Positions 27,218 to 36,495 are shown, counted from the first letter of the stretch. The stretch: DNA of 64,000 bases from Scrofimicrobium canadense (GCF_009696615.1 NZ_VULO01000001.1:247512-311511); one strand, 5' to 3'. Program-made: numbers and translations. Notes: generated by a model from the letters alone, not told the origin.

Positions 27218-27643
27218 GTGTGGGACCATCTAAGTGGCCGACCTCCATTGCATGATGCGGATGTCGACTTGGTCTACTTTGACCGCAACAACCGAACCCC
27301 CGAGTGTGACTGGGAATTCGATGACATTGTGCGGAAGCGTTTTCCGTTTGCCATGTGGGAAGTCCGCAATCAAGCGCGCATGCACGTAGTTGATGGCAGC
27401 GACCCCTATTCTTCGACGGCCGAAGGGATATCCCACTGGGTTGAGACGGCCACCTGTGTTGCCGTGCGCCTGTCGCAAGGACGACTCAGTTTTCTCTTCT
27501 GCTATGGAACTCAAGATCTCTTTAACTTGGTTGCACGGCCAATACCGGCACTTCGCAGCGCTGCAGCTCAAAAACTATTCGAATCCCGCATCCAAAAGAA
27601 AAAATGGACTGAAAGATGGCCGTCACTAAAAATCGTCCAATAG
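27218..27643 (+). pseudogene. N-terminally truncated nucleotidyltransferase family protein (PF06042-like)
   Basis: The preserved part matches the NTP_transf_6 (DUF925) family: VWDHLSGRPPLHDADVDLVY, FAMWEVRNQARMHV and YSSTAEGISHWVETATCVAV. Homology extends a few codons upstream of the GTG at 27218, in frame, as GGAGFLRNA, where family members have the active-site glycine loop; the frame then hits a TGA near 27160. The normal 30-50 residue N-terminus is missing. A shortened product of 141 residues is possible but would lack the complete nucleotide-binding loop. Confidence 0.6.
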
Positions 27644-27694
27644 GAAAGGCGCCTAAAAGAGACGCGCGCGCCACGCAGTCGGTACTATGGCTGA

Positions 27695-28615
27695 GTGCTC
27701 GAACGCTCTCCGTTGCCGCCTCGGCGAGGCCTTGACGCGGCAAAACTCCGCACGCCAGATAGGAATAAGGGACCCTCGTCTCCCTGGCGCACAATGGGAG
27801 AATGGCTCACTGAGAGAGTCCCAGCAAATGTTCCAGTAGCGGACATGATTGCGCGAGGAGACTTTGTGTACTCCTCAGGTGCTGCAGTACTAGCCGATGA
27901 TGCGTATCGCCCACATACCCTAATCTGGTTCTACCGCGAAGAAGTCGAAGAACCGGAAGTACCAGGGCGCATCGATATTGTGTACGAAGACGATAAGATC
28001 CTCATTGTTGATAAGCCGCCCTTCTTAGCGACCATGCCGAGAGGAAGCCACGTGCGTCAAAGTGTCGTGGTGCGGTTGCGTTTCGAATTGGGACTGCCAG
28101 AGCTGGCTCCGATGCACCGACTCGACAAAGACACCTCAGGCCTTCTTGCCCTGACCAAAGAGAGACGTTGGCGGGGCGCCTACCAGTCACTGTTCGAGCG
28201 CGGCGCTGTGTCGAAGACCTATTGGGCATTAGCTAATGAATCCTCCCACTTGAGTTTTCCAATAACAGTTCGCAACCATATTGCGAAGAACCGAGGTGAA
28301 CTGCAGGCTCGAGTCATCCCAGGCCTCCCAGCGAACTCAGAAACGCTCATTGAGCGGGAAAGCACTTGCGGCCGCTATGGGCTCTACCGGCTGACACCTC
28401 GGACAGGAAAAACCCACCAGTTACGCGTACACCTGAGCCATGTGGGTATTCCTATTATGGGCGACTGGCTCTATCCCACGGTGCGCGATAGAGCCCTTAC
28501 TGATTTTTCCCAGCCGATGCAGCTATTAGCAGGTGAGCTGTCATTTACCGACCCCTACAGTGGTGAAAAGCGTCATTGGGCGAGCAAGAGGACTCTTCCT
28601 ATTCAATCAGAATGA
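27695..28615 (+). CDS. RluA-family pseudouridine synthase
   Basis: Converts specific uridines in rRNA or tRNA to pseudouridine. 306 residues from GTG 27695. The catalytic Asp is in MHRLDKDTSGLL (about residue 143), followed by RTGKTHQLRVHLSHVGIPIM. Before the catalytic domain there is an unusual 85-residue N-terminus with FVYSSGAAVLADDAYRPHTL, which resembles a reduced S4-like segment. Target site unknown. Convergent with def, 18 bases apart. Confidence 0.92.
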   Translation: MLERSPLPPRRGLDAAKLRTPDRNKGPSSPWRTMGEWLTERVPANVPVADMIARGDFVYSSGAAVLADDAYRPHTLIWFYREEVEEPEVPGRIDIVYEDDKILIVDKPPFLATMPRGSHVRQSVVVRLRFELGLPELAPMHRLDKDTSGLLALTKERRWRGAYQSLFERGAVSKTYWALANESSHLSFPITVRNHIAKNRGELQARVIPGLPANSETLIERESTCGRYGLYRLTPRTGKTHQLRVHLSHVGIPIMGDWLYPTVRDRALTDFSQPMQLLAGELSFTDPYSGEKRHWASKRTLPIQSE

Positions 28616-28633
28616 CAAGCCCGGACCACAGGA

Positions 28634-29185
28634 TCACTCTTTTTCCGGAAGCCAGGACAACCCCGGCTGGCCCCACCCCTCCGCGTCCACAATCTTCATG
28701 GCCTGCCGATGATATTTAGGTAGAAGCCTGTCCACGTAGATGATTCCATCCAGATGGTCGAACTCATGTTGCATGATTCGTGCCCGCCAACCTCCAACAT
28801 TGATCTTGACACGGTTCCCCTCCAAATCGACTCCCCGCACGCGCACCCGGCCAGAACGACGCAAAGGATATTGCTCTCCAGGAAACGACAAGCACCCCTC
28901 AGACTCAGTCTCCGGATCCGGCATCCCGGGCTTCGGCGGCAGCATCCACAACGTTGGATTAATCACCACGCCGCGCCAGATCCCCGACTTTCTCTCATAG
29001 GTGTAGGTGTAAAGACGCAAAGGAACACCAACTTGGGGTGCGGCAAGCCCAACTCCAGGAGCGGCATCCATCGTCTCATACATGTCCTGAACTAAGTCGC
29101 GAATCGTCGAATCAACACGGTCCACGCTGTCAGCTGGACGGTGCAGAACCGGATCGCCCCATATGCGTATCGGAAGAATCGTCAT
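28634..29185 (-). CDS. def: peptide deformylase
   Basis: Removes the formyl group from nascent proteins. 183 residues. The three motifs are present: GVGLAAPQVG (about 44-53), EGCLSFPG (metal Cys) and HEFDHLDG (two metal His and catalytic Glu). In line with actinobacterial Def1-type enzymes. Confidence 0.97.
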   Translation of the reverse strand: MTILPIRIWGDPVLHRPADSVDRVDSTIRDLVQDMYETMDAAPGVGLAAPQVGVPLRLYTYTYERKSGIWRGVVINPTLWMLPPKPGMPDPETESEGCLSFPGEQYPLRRSGRVRVRGVDLEGNRVKINVGGWRARIMQHEFDHLDGIIYVDRLLPKYHRQAMKIVDAEGWGQPGLSWLPEKE

Positions 29186-29220
29186 GTACTCAATACTAGA
29201 TACACTGCCACGTCAAGCGT

Positions 29221-29661
29221 TTAGTAGTTCTGTCGGTGCCACAGATGAACTGAGGCCACCTCGCGCACAGAATCGTCAGTATCCTCAGCTAGTCTTCGTA
29301 GAATGCGCAGGGGGACCCGCGGGTTTTCAGCTATCTGGCACCTCACCCAAGGGTAATAATCTCGCGCGAGGCGACCCATGAGACGGGGAGATATATCAGT
29401 TCGTTTCGCCACCGTAGCTCTGACGAGATCAGACCGGTCTTTCCCCAGCCTGTGCACTAACCGTTTGTTCAGATGAGGTCTTGTTGCCAGATTGGCGCGC
29501 ACTTCTTCGTCCCGATCTCTTCCTAGAGCGCCAATATAGGTGGCGGGCAAAGCAGGATTCGCGGCCAATGCGGCTCGAATTAACGCATCATCTGATTGAA
29601 AAAGCATGGCAAGAATCTCAGGGTTCGTACCGGTCGATGCTTCTTCGTATTCAGGATTCAT
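29221..29661 (-). CDS. leucine-rich repeat variant (LRV) protein
   Basis: Hypothetical protein of 146 residues made almost wholly of about five 24-residue helical repeats with the shape NP-x-LP-xx-ll-x-L-x-RD-x-d-x-x-VRaxlA, e.g. NPALPATYIGALGRDRDEEV and NPRVPLRILRRLAEDTDDSV. This fits the LRV/HEAT-like class of protein-binding solenoids. It lacks the N-terminal Fe-S cluster domain of the founding LRV protein. ATG 29661 is used; GTG 29670 is possible. Lies 35 bases from def on the same strand. Confidence 0.7.
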   Translation of the reverse strand: MNPEYEEASTGTNPEILAMLFQSDDALIRAALAANPALPATYIGALGRDRDEEVRANLATRPHLNKRLVHRLGKDRSDLVRATVAKRTDISPRLMGRLARDYYPWVRCQIAENPRVPLRILRRLAEDTDDSVREVASVHLWHRQNY

Positions 29662-29945
29662 GACTGCCACACGGATCTACAGACATTGATGAGAACATGG
29701 AGGTTTGCGAGGTGAGGACGGTCTTGAGGCATTCCTTCCACCTATTTCCAACGCGAGTAATGGCTGAACCTATTGTGACATAAAACCGCAGATAGAGCGT
29801 TCCTGGAGCCCATGGAAACCATATGAATATCTGCGTGATACTTATTATTAGCATGTATGGGTCTCTTGGCTTACTTTTTCAAGGAAGCACGCCACTAGAA
29901 TCGAAGAAGAAATAGACATAGATAATCCGTGCAAGGGGGCAAGAA

Positions 29946-30365
29946 ATGACACGTGATGATTTTGTCGCATTTGTTCGTCAGGTCAGTGAAGGCGTTATCG
30001 CCACCGTCAATAGAAGTGGCAAACCGGAAGCTGCATTAGTGGGACTAGCATCCAACGATGCAGGTGAACTGATCTTTAGTTCGCTGACCTATAGTCGCAA
30101 AATTCGTAATATCGCAGCAACGCCTCATATTGCATTAGTAGTAGGACGAGATGATGGTCTTGCGGTGCAGGTAGAAGGGACAGCAAAGATCCTTGAAGGT
30201 ACTCAGCGGCATGAGTACGGTATGGAATACCTTAGACAGTTTCCGCGCTCACAGGCGCTAGCAAGCACCTATGCGCTGGTGCGAATAACACCGGAATGGA
30301 TGCGATCCTGCGACGTACGAAAAGGTGAACTCGTCATTGATGAGTGCAGCTATTGGGATGACTAG
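29946..30365 (+). CDS. pyridoxamine 5'-phosphate oxidase-like FMN-binding split-barrel protein
   Basis: 139 residues with a single split-barrel fold: GVIATVNRSGKPEAALVGLA, LIFSSLTYSRKIRNIAATPH and VGRDDGLAVQVEGTAKILEG. Such proteins bind FMN, F420 or haem and act as small reductases; which cofactor applies cannot be decided here. Ribosome binding site AAGGGGGC before the ATG. Confidence 0.82.
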   Translation: MTRDDFVAFVRQVSEGVIATVNRSGKPEAALVGLASNDAGELIFSSLTYSRKIRNIAATPHIALVVGRDDGLAVQVEGTAKILEGTQRHEYGMEYLRQFPRSQALASTYALVRITPEWMRSCDVRKGELVIDECSYWDD

Positions 30366-30404
30366 GATGTTCAACGTATAGAACGTTAGAGGATGTCAAT
30401 AGTA

Positions 30405-30734
30405 TTACTTAGAAGAGTCATTGAGGTGAAGGTTTTCCATCTCTGCTATTTCACGAAGGGCCCTTATGTGAGAGGAGAATGCTAGACGCCCTTGGCGGGT
30501 GAGAGATAGCCAGGTCAGTCGCCGCGAATCGGTTCTCTTTGGTGACGGATTCTTCGAAATGGACACATAGCCAGCTGATGAGAGCACCTTGAGGTTCTTA
30601 GATAACGATGCATCGGCCACGGTAAGAGTATCTCTGAGCACTTGAAACTTAAGTCTTTCGACACTGTTGAGTATTCCGCAGATGCGAAACCGCAGTGGCG
30701 CGTGAATCACCTCGTCAAAAATGGTATCACCCAC
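30405..30734 (-). CDS. winged-helix transcriptional regulator (HTH_34 type)
   Basis: 109 residues, one winged helix-turn-helix domain: RFRICGILNSVERLKFQVLR, TVADASLSKNLKVLSSAGYV (recognition helix) and a wing KNPSPKRTDSRRLTWLSLTR. Related to MarR/ArsR-like one-domain regulators. Its start overlaps the preceding membrane-protein gene by 8 bases, so the pair is one transcription unit. No ligand-binding domain is visible. Confidence 0.8.
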   Translation of the reverse strand: MGDTIFDEVIHAPLRFRICGILNSVERLKFQVLRDTLTVADASLSKNLKVLSSAGYVSISKNPSPKRTDSRRLTWLSLTRQGRLAFSSHIRALREIAEMENLHLNDSSK

Positions 30735-31194
30735 GAGCTGTCCTCTTGAGCGCTGAAGAGAATACTAGCTTCGACAAAACAGTTGCAGCGAGAAATGCTG
30801 CGAGAGTCGTGAAGACAACCGCCCACGACAGATCTAGTGATACTAAGCCTAGGGATACGCTATAGAGCGCTAGTAGCGTGACAATGAGAGCGGTCACGAA
30901 GACAATCGCCTGACCGCCCATTGTCCGGAATCGAATGCCCGAGCGCTGCTCAAGAAGGTACGTGATGACAAGACCCACGGCAAGGATGAGAAAAAACGAT
31001 CCCGGGGCTCGATAGTCAGCTCCAGGTGAGGTCGATGCCGCATTTGCCACGAACCACGCTCCGACACCGCCGTATGCGAAAAATAACGACCAAGGAATTG
31101 CGACGCTTTGGGTGAGTCGGGCACGATCTGCGTCAAGCAAATCGATCGAATTGCTAATCTCTACGGGGGACGCAGTGGTGGGGTCACTTTCCAT
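30727..31194 (-). CDS. small membrane protein paired with a winged-helix regulator
   Basis: 155 residues from ATG 31194 (a TTG at 31224 would add 10). Four hydrophobic segments: IPWSLFFAYGGVGAWFVANA, FFLILAVGLVITYLL, AIVFVTALIVTLLALYSVSL and WAVVFTTLAAFLAATVL. No known domain is recognised. Regulator plus small multi-helix protein pairs of this sort are common in actinobacteria; the membrane protein may be the regulator's target. Confidence 0.6.
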   Translation of the reverse strand: MESDPTTASPVEISNSIDLLDADRARLTQSVAIPWSLFFAYGGVGAWFVANAASTSPGADYRAPGSFFLILAVGLVITYLLEQRSGIRFRTMGGQAIVFVTALIVTLLALYSVSLGLVSLDLSWAVVFTTLAAFLAATVLSKLVFSSALKRTARG

Positions 31195-31361
31195 GGAGGA
31201 AAGTCCATCAGACGTTTTCCGCAATGGAAAATATTTCCTGTTGAGTCTGCTTGCGATGGAAGTGCGACAGATTGCCGAGTGAAAAAGAGGTGTTCGACCT
31301 ATAGAGGTCAGTAGTTTGGTGAGAGGCTCAGTCCATCAACTCAGAAGGCAATAGCTAGCAA

Positions 31362-32048
31362 ATGGTAAAGTTGGCTTTTGTGACGCACCAATTTTCTGCA
31401 GTATTCTTCGACTGCGACGGCGTACTAGTCGATTCCGAACTCATTACACACAGGGTTTTTAGGGAAATGCTCATCGATTTAGGGTGGAATATCTCTGAAG
31501 AAGAATGTGTCCGACGATTTATTGGCAAATCATTCAAAGATCAAGCTCCTCTCATTTATAAAGAGACTGGGTATTTGATTGACGATGGGTGGATTGATAG
31601 TTTTCGACGCCGCAGGGACGATGCGTTACGCCATGAGTTGGGCGCTGTACCGGGAGCAATCAATGCGGTTGCAACAGTCTCTGAAGCGATGGAAGACCGT
31701 TTCGCATGCGTCAGCGGGGCAGATCGACAAAAAATTGAAATGCAGCTTAAAGTGACGGGATTGGCAGGTTTTTTTGGAAATCGGGTTTTCAGTGGCATGG
31801 AAACGCCGCGAAGTAAGCCAGCTCCTGATGTGTACATCGCCGCAGCTGAAGCAATGGGGGTAGATGTGAAATCCAGCGTGATCATTGAAGATTCCCGTGC
31901 AGGTGTACAAGCAGGACTGGCAGCGGGCGCGACAGTTCTGGGCTTTGCAGGCTCAGGTCTGGGGTATCTCAGTGCCCAAGAACTCATGAGTGAAGGTGTA
32001 ACAGCGACCTTCACGTCTATGGATCAGTTGCCCTCAATGATTTTGTGA
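31362..32048 (+). CDS. HAD-family phosphatase / beta-phosphoglucomutase-like
   Basis: 228 residues of the HAD superfamily, subfamily with helical cap after motif I. Motif I VFFDCDGVLVDSE (nucleophile Asp about 17), motif II in CVSGADR, motif III lysine in RSKPAPDVY, motif IV VIIEDSRAGVQAGLAAG. Could be a sugar-phosphate phosphatase or phosphoglucomutase; substrate unknown. Confidence 0.85.
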   Translation: MVKLAFVTHQFSAVFFDCDGVLVDSELITHRVFREMLIDLGWNISEEECVRRFIGKSFKDQAPLIYKETGYLIDDGWIDSFRRRRDDALRHELGAVPGAINAVATVSEAMEDRFACVSGADRQKIEMQLKVTGLAGFFGNRVFSGMETPRSKPAPDVYIAAAEAMGVDVKSSVIIEDSRAGVQAGLAAGATVLGFAGSGLGYLSAQELMSEGVTATFTSMDQLPSMIL

Positions 32049-32447
32049 AGTGTATCGAGCGGGGTTCTGGATGTAGTTGGAAATCTTTCAATCCTATTGC
32101 TATGGAGATCTCTGAGAAATGTGTAAGTACAGGCCCGTGGTTTCACGATGGCATAAGATTTTTGCGTGATAGTTAGAATGTCTAATGAATGAACAGTCTT
32201 TAAGGTTTACAGTGTTATTAAATAGTAAGGTTTTGTGATTTCAGATAGAGACATAGCTTCTCCACGATGAATATTCATTAGGGGCGTATCTTAGAAAAGA
32301 ATTACATTGTCGTAATCTACGACGAGCCTAAAATATCCCACAATACGAGAGAAACTAGACTGCATATTTACCTGCATAGATGTGTCTTGCATCAAAATAT
32401 ATGCCGAGTAGACGTAAATTTGCGTCCACTCGGCATAAAGTCGGTTC
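32049..32447. other. 400-base AT-rich intergenic stretch
   Basis: More AT-rich than its surroundings, with no open frame of note. It contains palindromic element E3 at its right end, directly before the acetyltransferase gene. No promoter can be called with confidence. Confidence 0.5.
32400..32437. repeat. palindromic element E3 (38 bp, imperfect)
   Basis: TATGCCGAGTAGACGT at the left mirrors CGTCCACTCGGCATA at the right, with two mismatching pairs in the core, both of A-C/T-G type (wobble on one strand). It ends 10 bases before the acetyltransferase ATG, where the ribosome binding site would be expected; no good one is seen. Confidence 0.85.
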
Positions 32448-33074
32448 ATGGCTAAACTAAAACATCCTCCTCCTTATCCACCAACAAAACCTGTGATACG
32501 TCTGGACTTGTACGGCCCCTGGTACGCATTTCCTTCTTGGGATTTGCATGTCGAGTGTACGACTGTGCTGGGTGACAATCTGTACACGCCATTACAGATG
32601 CAATGGTGGTTGGGAACTTCGTATATGTGGGCGGTCCGCAGGGCAGAAGCCCGTACGGTTGTTGTTGAACAAAATAAGCAGCTTATAGGCTTTATCGATG
32701 TCGACGATACAGGATTCATTGATAAAATTTATGTCAAACCAGAGATGACACGAAAAAGGATAGGAACTCTGCTTCTTGGTTGGGCAACTCGCGAGACTAT
32801 CTATTGTCACTGCCGTGAAATAGCTACTGTGGCATCACCTCTGGCCCGCCCTTTCTTTGAGGCTAATGGGTTTACCATAGAGAAGACTATGAGGCGCAAT
32901 ATAAATGGTGCCCGAATAACCTCATATCTCATGGTGAAGTCGCTAGTGGCGAAAAATGTGGAAGTCTACGAAAGACTTCCGGCAATGGTGCCGGAATTTG
33001 AACTCGAAGTGGCGGTAAGACCAAAACAAAGAGCAAAATTTATGGACCGACGATGGAGAGGTTATCATCGATGA
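32448..33074 (+). CDS. GNAT-family acetyltransferase
   Basis: 208 residues. The acetyl-CoA fold is visible from about residue 65 (RTVVVEQNKQLIGFIDVDDT) to 145, with IDKIYVKPEMTRKRIGTLLL as the pyrophosphate-binding segment and PFFEANGFTIEKTMRR as the usual last strand. Here the P-loop is RKRIGT rather than RGxGxG. N- and C-terminal extensions are not recognised. Its 3' end overlaps the convergent MFS gene by 35 bases. Substrate unknown. Confidence 0.75.
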   Translation: MAKLKHPPPYPPTKPVIRLDLYGPWYAFPSWDLHVECTTVLGDNLYTPLQMQWWLGTSYMWAVRRAEARTVVVEQNKQLIGFIDVDDTGFIDKIYVKPEMTRKRIGTLLLGWATRETIYCHCREIATVASPLARPFFEANGFTIEKTMRRNINGARITSYLMVKSLVAKNVEVYERLPAMVPEFELEVAVRPKQRAKFMDRRWRGYHR

Positions 33075-34242
33075 TTTGCGGACGAGCGGCCATGAGGCCA
33101 GCTATACACATAGGAATTGCACAAGCAGCGAGACTCCAAAGGATGGGTGGCCATGCTCCGATCGCCTCGTAGAAGACACCGACCAAAAGGGGTCCGGCGG
33201 CCGCCAAGAGATAGCCGTAGGGTTGCACGAAACCGGAAACGGCGCTAGTAACACGAGGATTCCGCGTACGCTCAATGATGAGTGCAAGTGCAGTGGGAAA
33301 ACAAAATCCAGAAATTGCTAGGAAAATAGCCCATAGCCAAGGGAAAGTGGTGGGCATTAAAGCTAAGCCAGCATAGCCAGTGGCAAGAAGTGTTGAAAAA
33401 AGAACTATGCTGGCTGGCAGCCACTTTTTTCGAGCAACAACAGCGGGCATGATTATCCCCCCAGGTATTCCTCCTGCAGAAATTATTGCGAGCATTATTG
33501 ATGCGTTGCCAGCGGAAAGCCCCCCGGATCGATATATCTCGGCCAGCCATCCAAATTGTACATACGCCTGCATGGACTGCAGTCCGAAAAACAGCATGAG
33601 GGCGACTGCTGTGCTCGAACGCAACAGTGACCGAACCCTGAAGCGCTCTGAGGTTATATGTGCGGATGATTGTGGGCGAAAATACTTCCAGGCGAGGAGC
33701 CACAATACTGCTGCAATCGCAGCGAAGAGCGACCAAATGCCGACAGAGAGCCGCCATCCGCCGAGTTGGCTAAGTGGTGCTGCCAACAAAGTCGGCAGTG
33801 TTGCGCCAATTGCCAGCGCTGTGGTGTAAAGAGTTGCTACTTTTGCCGAGGCGGTAGGAAACGACGTTTTGATGAAAGCCGGGACCAGCACGTTACCGAT
33901 TGCCATTCCTGCCAGAGCGAACAAGGAGTATAGAAGGAAGAGGCTCCAGGAACCTGTAAGAGCACGCAAAATGGAACCAAATGCAATAGTGCCGCACGCG
34001 ACAGCTAAAGCGCTCACTGGACTCATATATGCGACCACTCGGTTGGCTGTCATTCCCGCTAAAGCGAACACGAAACCAGGAAGAGCCGTAAGGATACCTG
34101 CCAAAGAAGCCGACATCCCTAGGTCAGTACTCAACTCTGCAAGGACTGGTCCAACAGCTGTTGCTGCCGGGCGAAGGACTATAGCAGTGACAGCTACAGC
34201 GGCCACACTCAGCCAAGCGGGCACGGTAGATGTGTGTTTCAT
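33040..34242 (-). CDS. MFS transporter (CynX/NimT-like)
   Basis: 400 residues, 12 transmembrane helices, major facilitator superfamily. The wording of helix 1-3 (IVLRPAATAVGPVLAELSTD, LAGILTALPGFVFALAG) matches the cyanate/2-nitroimidazole transporter group. Palindromic element E14 lies inside the gene and encodes RVVAYMSPVS at the loop between helices 2 and 3 (about residues 68-77). Substrate unknown. Confidence 0.83.
   Translation of the reverse strand: MKHTSTVPAWLSVAAVAVTAIVLRPAATAVGPVLAELSTDLGMSASLAGILTALPGFVFALAGMTANRVVAYMSPVSALAVACGTIAFGSILRALTGSWSLFLLYSLFALAGMAIGNVLVPAFIKTSFPTASAKVATLYTTALAIGATLPTLLAAPLSQLGGWRLSVGIWSLFAAIAAVLWLLAWKYFRPQSSAHITSERFRVRSLLRSSTAVALMLFFGLQSMQAYVQFGWLAEIYRSGGLSAGNASIMLAIISAGGIPGGIIMPAVVARKKWLPASIVLFSTLLATGYAGLALMPTTFPWLWAIFLAISGFCFPTALALIIERTRNPRVTSAVSGFVQPYGYLLAAAGPLLVGVFYEAIGAWPPILWSLAACAIPMCIAGLMAARPQIIDDNLSIVGP
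34015..34041. repeat. palindromic element E14, inside the MFS gene
   Basis: CACTGGACTCATA on the left and TATGCGACCACTCG on the right form an imperfect copy of the core. Read on the minus strand it supplies RVVAYMSPVS, in frame B of the element. Confidence 0.7.
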
Positions 34243-34277
34243 ATGTTCACAGGGCTTTCAGATTGTGTAGGAAATAG

Positions 34278-35075
34278 TCAGCCGAGAGGCTCTACCGATA
34301 GATGTACAGAAAGCGTGTGCTCCTCGCCAGCTGCGAGGAAAATGGGACTGGTACCGCGGTTTCCAAACGCTACCCTGAGGAATCTTTCCCACGACTCTGG
34401 AGGCAACGAATCATCATTGTAAGGTGTGGTCGAAATGTTGATGTCCCACGGATTCCAAAACTGCAGTGTTGAAGCCCCGTAACTTGCGAAAGTAAACCGA
34501 CTCCTCCCTCGTAAATCCTCGACAATCAGTTCGTCGGGCTCAAAGAACTCAATCTCAGAAGGACCCACAAAAACAAGGTCCCCAGTGAGTGTCTTCTTCT
34601 GGGACCTATTCTTTGAGGAGGTGAACAGGTGATTTGTGAGCCCCTGAACGGTCACGTCCTTTATATCGCCGATATTCAGGTCAAACTGTAGTGCCTCATC
34701 AATAACAATTGACTCGGAACTTGTGTTATGTACGGTCAGGGTGAGAACCAGATCAACTGAAGAGAGAATGTCGAAGTAAGCCGGTACGGTGTGGTGAGGA
34801 GCGAGGTGTTGCTCTAAAGTGAGACGTGTTGATGTCGGTTGCTCGATTCGTTCTATTTCTTCCCAAAGAATTTGATCGGCAATACCCTGTTGTGAGTTTT
34901 CTCTATGCTCACTTAAGAATGCGCGTGCGCCTCCTACGGTAGAAAACTCTTTGGTGGACTCGAAGAACACGTGAGTTCCGCCAGTGGGCATCCATTGTTC
35001 GGTTTTTCCCATAGCTGGGCACACTCGCGTAACGCCAAGGTCGCTTCGAAGCGTTGTGTTCAGCATTGGTCCCAT
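34278..35075 (-). CDS. aldose-1-epimerase-like (mutarotase) protein
   Basis: 265 residues, second mutarotase-fold protein in the window. The C-terminal part has the superfamily pattern STLQFWNPWD and WERFLRVAFGNRGTSPIFLA, comparable to VAWNPG and WQKFICIEATRV of the YeaD-like protein at 13.7 kb. The N-terminal half is diverged: the usual GGIPVIVPWFG segment is not seen, so phosphate-sugar binding is doubtful. Start may be ATG 35075 or the ATG three codons later. Confidence 0.6.
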   Translation of the reverse strand: MGPMLNTTLRSDLGVTRVCPAMGKTEQWMPTGGTHVFFESTKEFSTVGGARAFLSEHRENSQQGIADQILWEEIERIEQPTSTRLTLEQHLAPHHTVPAYFDILSSVDLVLTLTVHNTSSESIVIDEALQFDLNIGDIKDVTVQGLTNHLFTSSKNRSQKKTLTGDLVFVGPSEIEFFEPDELIVEDLRGRSRFTFASYGASTLQFWNPWDINISTTPYNDDSLPPESWERFLRVAFGNRGTSPIFLAAGEEHTLSVHLSVEPLG

Positions 35076-35201
35076 GTGTCCAGCCTAGAGCCTCAAGCCG
35101 ATATTTGTGAATCTGGATTATACACACTTTTTTCCACAGGACTGTTTTGGAAGTGGTGGACTTGTCGGAGGCCTTTGCAACAATAAAACCGCCAGGGGGC
35201 A

Positions 35202-36437
35202 ATGAAAGGAATAAACGTGGCTTCCGCAACGTGTATCCAACGTCCTGGAAATCCGATAATCTATCTATCGACCTGCGGAAAGAGTATTTTTTCGGCGGCT
35301 CATTACCAATCGAAACGTCAGGCTATTAATTGGCAAATTTTGGCGATGTATCCCCAAAAAAAGAGGTTCGAGGGGTTGGGCAGAGCCTTGCGATATCCAC
35401 AGGTAGCTCCAATACGTGTGGATAAAAGCCCATATGTGGTTCCTAAGACAAGTCTAAATGAGATTGAAAAATGCTTGCCCAAAAATGCGCGTGAGGCTCG
35501 TGCGATGAGATTCTGTCATGGGTGGTATCAAACCAGAAAACTGAATGACTTCGAGAAGCTATTGGCAGTTTGTCATGTCACACCAGACGATGCTGCGCTG
35601 GCGGGAGAAACTGCGGCATTGGTCTATGGAATCGATATGAGAGAAAGCCATAGGCTCGGAGAGCCCTATCGGATTTGCATGGTACGTCCCCAGGGCAAAA
35701 GGGCTCTAAGGAGCCCAGGAATTCACTGCAGAGTCATGGATCTTTCGAAAGGCGACGTCATTACCTACAAAGGGTTACGTATAACGTCCCCATTGCGCAC
35801 TCTTGTAGATTTAGTGCGTGTGTCAACTTTGGATGTTGGAACGCACCTTATCGAGCTCTTTTTGAGAAGAGGTCTGGTCTCGTGTGTAATGATCGAGAAA
35901 GCAATAGCGCGTTTGGTGGGTTTTCGAGGGATTACCACTGTCCGTTTGGCGTATAAAAGCGTCAACGTGAAATCTGAGTCTCCGATAGAGACTGCAGTTC
36001 GACTCCGCCTGGAAGAAGCACGATTGCCGTCAGTACAAACACAGATTCCAGTGGTGATTCCAGGTGAAACTGCACCGAGAAGAATCGACCTAGGGTGGGT
36101 AAATGCACCGGGAGGCCCCCTGGGGATTGAAGTGCAATCTGTCACCTTTCACCCAACGAGTGGGCCCAAATTTGAGTCCGATCGGCAAAGGAAGCAAGCG
36201 CTAGAATCGCTGGGTTGGCGGATACTTGAAGTTCGCACGGCTGACTTGCGTGGCAAGAAGAAGACTTTTGAGAACCAGGTGGCTCACCTGCTCGGAATGA
36301 GCATTCCGCAAGGCGAGCGCAAGTATTGGGGCCCTAGCCGGTGGGACCGGAAGCACAATAAATGGAGGCAAGATCCACAACGTCTGTGGCCAGCTTACCG
36401 CGAGACATGTGGGGAAGCTCGCGTCAATCTGACTTAG
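35202..36437 (+). CDS. AbiEi-like / DUF559-like protein
   Basis: 411 residues; start uncertain (ATG 35202 follows AGGGGG; ATG 35346 also possible). The C-terminal half resembles proteins that join an AbiEi-type antitoxin-like region to a DUF559/Vsr-like nuclease fold: LRITSPLRTLVDLVRVSTLD, then SPIETAVRLRLEEA, RRIDLGW...LGIEVQ and DRQRKQALESLGWRILEVRT. The expected D..ExK/ExD catalytic triad reads D, E-V-Q, so activity is uncertain. No AbiEii toxin gene is adjacent. Single copies of this kind are widespread in actinobacteria with unknown role. Confidence 0.6.
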   Translation: MKGINVASATCIQRPGNPIIYLSTCGKSIFSAAHYQSKRQAINWQILAMYPQKKRFEGLGRALRYPQVAPIRVDKSPYVVPKTSLNEIEKCLPKNAREARAMRFCHGWYQTRKLNDFEKLLAVCHVTPDDAALAGETAALVYGIDMRESHRLGEPYRICMVRPQGKRALRSPGIHCRVMDLSKGDVITYKGLRITSPLRTLVDLVRVSTLDVGTHLIELFLRRGLVSCVMIEKAIARLVGFRGITTVRLAYKSVNVKSESPIETAVRLRLEEARLPSVQTQIPVVIPGETAPRRIDLGWVNAPGGPLGIEVQSVTFHPTSGPKFESDRQRKQALESLGWRILEVRTADLRGKKKTFENQVAHLLGMSIPQGERKYWGPSRWDRKHNKWRQDPQRLWPAYRETCGEARVNLT

Positions 36438-36495
36438 CGGGTGGCGCAGAGGTCGCTAGTCTGGTGGGGAGAGTTCTTTACCTGGAGGTTCCACC

